A stretch of 64,000 bases of DNA from positions 62,001 to 126,000 of the forward strand of contig NZ_BCTW01000011.1 of NCBI RefSeq assembly GCF_001590965.1. Direction: 5' to 3'. Within the stretch, counting starts at the first letter, position 1. Each line of letters begins with the position of its first letter. The position numbers were made by a program, and so were the translations under genes. This DNA is from Novosphingobium lentum NBRC 107847 (GTDB taxonomy: Bacteria > Pseudomonadota > Alphaproteobacteria > Sphingomonadales > Sphingomonadaceae). Below, piece after piece: positions 61,995 to 64,000 of this stretch. The notes beneath the pieces were generated by a model. The model did no database searches and was not told the origin of the DNA. It saw only the letters and a program-made list of their open reading frames with translations.

Positions 61995-62271
61995 CCTGTG
62001 GATAGAATCTGATAACACGCAGTCCCATCTCCGATAGCACGACGCTCCGATTCTAATAACACGATGAGCTGCACCTGATAGCACGATGCCAGCTTGAGGG
62101 CCTTGTGGATAACTCGAAATGGCGTTGATCGATCGGGCAGTGGAGTCGCCAAGTTGGTGTTCCGATTCAGATTTGACCGACGCACTCCAAACCGGGCCGG
62201 TGAGAGGCCCAACGACGGATAAGGCGAGCGTGTTATCGGGAAGGCCGTGCTCTCCTGGTATCGTGTTATCG
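61995..62271. other. oriV: Plasmid replication origin with iterons and DnaA boxes
   Basis: Four direct repeats of consensus NRATARCACGM start at 62010, 62032, 62054 and 62076, exactly 22 bases apart. Two more copies in inverted orientation lie at 62228-62238 and 62261-62271. A perfect DnaA box (TGTGGATAA) is at 62104-62112 and a one-mismatch box at 61996-62004. An AT-rich patch lies just left (61930-61950). This is a classic iteron origin located on the 3' side of repA. RepA binding is inferred. Confidence 0.85.
62010..62086 (+). repeat. Four direct 22-bp iterons
   Basis: Cores: TGATAACACGC (62010), CGATAGCACGA (62032), TAATAACACGA (62054), TGATAGCACGA (62076). The exact 22-base period places each core on the same DNA face. 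Confidence 0.85.
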
Positions 62272-62284
62272 GAAATGGGATTCT

Positions 62285-62602
62285 GCGCTGATCGGTCGCG
62301 CAGCCTTTCTGGGCATCCCTTTTCGTGATCGCGACGGCCCCCCTGCCCCGATATTTGGACGCCCAGTCGAATCAAAAGTCGCGTATTCGGGCGGATTTTC
62401 GATCAGATTGCATGCGGCGGTACGCCACAACTGCACGTGTTTTTAGAATCACGCGATCTCCTGGCCACGCCAGTTACTTCGGAGGGACAGCGTTGAATGC
62501 CAGCTATTTATGCGGGCTAGCTTGCCCCAAAATGGACATTCCCGAAAACACGCTCGAGGCACGGTCATCGCGCGACGTGTGGAGGGGTGATCCGCGTGCT
62601 GC
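62285..62602. other. Region between the origin and the repA 3' end
   Basis: About 318 bases with no supportable gene, terminator or repeat beyond the inverted iterons at its left edge. Confidence 0.4.
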
Positions 62603-63910
62603 TTAGTAGCCTGGCAAATCGTGCTTGTTGCGTTCGTGGTGCTTCTTCATGAAGCCTTGGAAGCGCTTTGAGTAGTTTCGGGGCATCTCGGACGGGTTCG
62701 AATTCAGGAACGCGTCAAACTGCTTCATCAGCACATCCAGATCCCATCCTGGGCATTCGGCTCGAATCGCATCATAAACCTCGGGATCGAGAACGTCTTT
62801 GGCTCGCCCGCCGCGAACGCGGGGAGCAGCGGCGGCGACTGCGGCGTAGCTCGGATGATGAGGATCCGTGCTGGTCGCCGGCTCGACTGCCTTGAGGCTT
62901 GCGGTTGCCCTTGCCAGTAGATTTCGTGTCAGCTTCATGTCGACGAAGTCGTCGTCAGGAGAAGACTTCGGAGCAGAAGACGGACGCGGGTTGGCGCCGG
63001 CGGCTTTGGTCGTTGCCTTGGCGACCACTTCTGTCGACCGACCTGCGCCCTCAAGGAAGCGCCGCATGACCATTTTGAGCTTCGGCCGGGGAGTCTCCGC
63101 GCCAATCACTTCGAGATCAATCTCGGGGAGAGTGTTGCCGCGTGCAAGCTCGAGGATCTTGTTCTTGAATGACGGCAGTGAGCTTTCGCTGCCACTCTTC
63201 TGGTGCAGTGTCTCGAATCCGATCGTGAACCCCTCGGCGCCGTTGCCGCCGGCGTGCTTGCGGCTCGCCCGATACAGCCATTTGCCGAGCCCGCTCGTGA
63301 TCTCGAAGTAGAGTGGCGAGATCGCCAGGACATTGCGCTTGTCCATCACGCCATCGAAGAACCACTTCGATAACGTGATCTCCATGCCAAGGGATCGCTG
63401 CGTCCGCTCGTCGACCAAATGCGTATAGCTGTCGATCCACGAAAAGGTTGTCTCTCGCGTCCGCGAGTTGGCACGGATATTGGTCTTGATCGTCGTGGCC
63501 TGCAGGCGATCGAGCGCGCCGATCAAGCGCTCGTACGCTCTCCCGCTGTTTCCCCAGCAAATGCGCTTGAGCATGTCACCAGGCTGCACGCGAATGGTCG
63601 GCGATAGATCGTTGTCACCACGTTCCCGCAGCTCGTTCAAATGGGATGCGAGGTAGATCATGATGTCCGCGTCCCAGATCGTCGCCATTCCATACTCTGG
63701 ATTGGCCGAGACATGAACGGTCACGGTCTTGTCGGGGCTGACATACTCGATTGGCTTGATCCGTCTCTTCTTTGACAAGCTGAAGAAGGGACGCTGCATT
63801 GTCTCCTGATAATCCCGCAGCGATACATCGCTGAAGTCGGGCAGCGTGAAGAACATTTCGAACTGTATGCGCCGCCCGCCAACGATCGTCGCTTGCGGCT
63901 TACTGGTCAC
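62603..63910 (-). CDS. repA: Plasmid replication initiator RepA (RPA family)
   Basis: 435 residues from a GTG start. The N-terminal two thirds show the replication initiator protein A pattern: EMFFTLPDFSDVSLRDYQETMQ, SLSKKRRIKPIEY, YGMATIWDADIMIYLASHL, and a winged-helix region around LGKWLYRASRKHAGG. The C-terminus (from about 290) is a low-complexity linker then a helical tail (YSKRFQGFMKKHHERNK). It binds the iterons 330-600 bases beyond its stop. Its promoter carries a palindrome, suggesting autorepression. Confidence 0.93.
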   Translation of the reverse strand: MTSKPQATIVGGRRIQFEMFFTLPDFSDVSLRDYQETMQRPFFSLSKKRRIKPIEYVSPDKTVTVHVSANPEYGMATIWDADIMIYLASHLNELRERGDNDLSPTIRVQPGDMLKRICWGNSGRAYERLIGALDRLQATTIKTNIRANSRTRETTFSWIDSYTHLVDERTQRSLGMEITLSKWFFDGVMDKRNVLAISPLYFEITSGLGKWLYRASRKHAGGNGAEGFTIGFETLHQKSGSESSLPSFKNKILELARGNTLPEIDLEVIGAETPRPKLKMVMRRFLEGAGRSTEVVAKATTKAAGANPRPSSAPKSSPDDDFVDMKLTRNLLARATASLKAVEPATSTDPHHPSYAAVAAAAPRVRGGRAKDVLDPEVYDAIRAECPGWDLDVLMKQFDAFLNSNPSEMPRNYSKRFQGFMKKHHERNKHDLPGY

Positions 63911-63936
63911 ACCGAAAACCTAACAAAATCAAAGAT

Positions 63937-63963
63937 GTCCCACGCGTGGGACGCGCCGGTCAA
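63937..63963 (-). promoter_or_regulatory. repA promoter with palindromic operator
   Basis: GTCCCACGCGTGGGAC (63937-63952) is a perfect 16-base palindrome. On the minus strand a TTGACC -35-like box (63963-63958) lies six bases before it, so the palindrome fills the spacer. Autorepression by RepA or control by a Cop protein is inferred. It shares no sequence with the iterons. Confidence 0.55.
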
Positions 63964-64000
63964 GGTATTGTAATAAAAGGATAAAGGCGTGTTTTCCAGA

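Noticed and set aside
1..64000. tRNA, rRNA and CRISPR features
   Set aside because: No tRNA-like TTCRA arm, conserved rRNA segment or regularly spaced repeat-spacer array was seen by eye; a tRNAscan or minced run would settle it.

Overview
The window reads as part of a large, GC-rich accessory plasmid of an alphaproteobacterium, most likely a sphingomonad. The evidence is an RPA-type RepA with a 22-bp iteron origin at the right end, copper, cobalt/nickel and arsenic resistance modules, a Tn3-family transposon, an integrase, and no housekeeping block, rRNA or tRNA. Assignments are from reading the sequence only; no database search was run.

Layout, left to right. 1-5906: copper handling (copC, copD, a small frameshifted SHOCT-type gene, a thioredoxin-reductase-like enzyme, a Cu(I) P-type ATPase and an overlapping cueR; the ATPase promoter has a MerR-type 19-bp spacer). 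6089-10805: leftward cluster lgt, ClC channel, dmeR, dmeF and a four-repeat membrane protein (COG4705-like). 10921-14340: leftward arsenic operon arsR, arsC (LMW-PTP type), arsC (glutaredoxin type), arsB, arsH, with a perfect operator dyad over the arsR start codon.

14532-29510 is the most interesting part and looks like a phage- or plasmid-defence island. An Abi_2/HEPN gene comes first. Two gene sets then diverge from one palindrome-rich promoter at 20005-20058. Leftward: a WYL regulator, a CoiA-like (DUF6035-type) nuclease, a GHKL ATPase with a C-terminal HEXXH motif, and a small possible transglutaminase-like protein. Rightward: SbcD, SbcC, an OLD-family ATPase/TOPRIM nuclease overlapping a UvrD-like helicase (Gabija-like pair), a GNAT acetyltransferase and an unknown protein. 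I do not know a named system with this composition.

29812-45903 is a 16,092-bp Tn3-family transposon, bounded by 38-bp inverted repeats that match at 36 of 38 positions. It carries tnpA, tnpR, res and a sulfite/redox cargo: two sulfite-oxidase-fold molybdoenzymes, a cytochrome c, a TDT exporter with its LysR regulator, a ClC channel, two YVTN propeller proteins, DUF305, DUF202 and malate dehydrogenase. Its right end cuts a second dmeF gene after about 14 codons. The flanks lack a matching 5-bp duplication, so DNA was probably lost or rearranged after insertion.

45904-59266: remains of a second dmeR/dmeF/COG4705 module, a third propeller protein, a two-component system diverging from a PepSY gene, an RND tripartite pump, PAP2 phosphatase, a DUF2127/RND chimeric remnant and an MFS transporter. 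59374-64000: tyrosine integrase, a DUF1612-like plasmid protein, the iteron/DnaA-box origin and repA.
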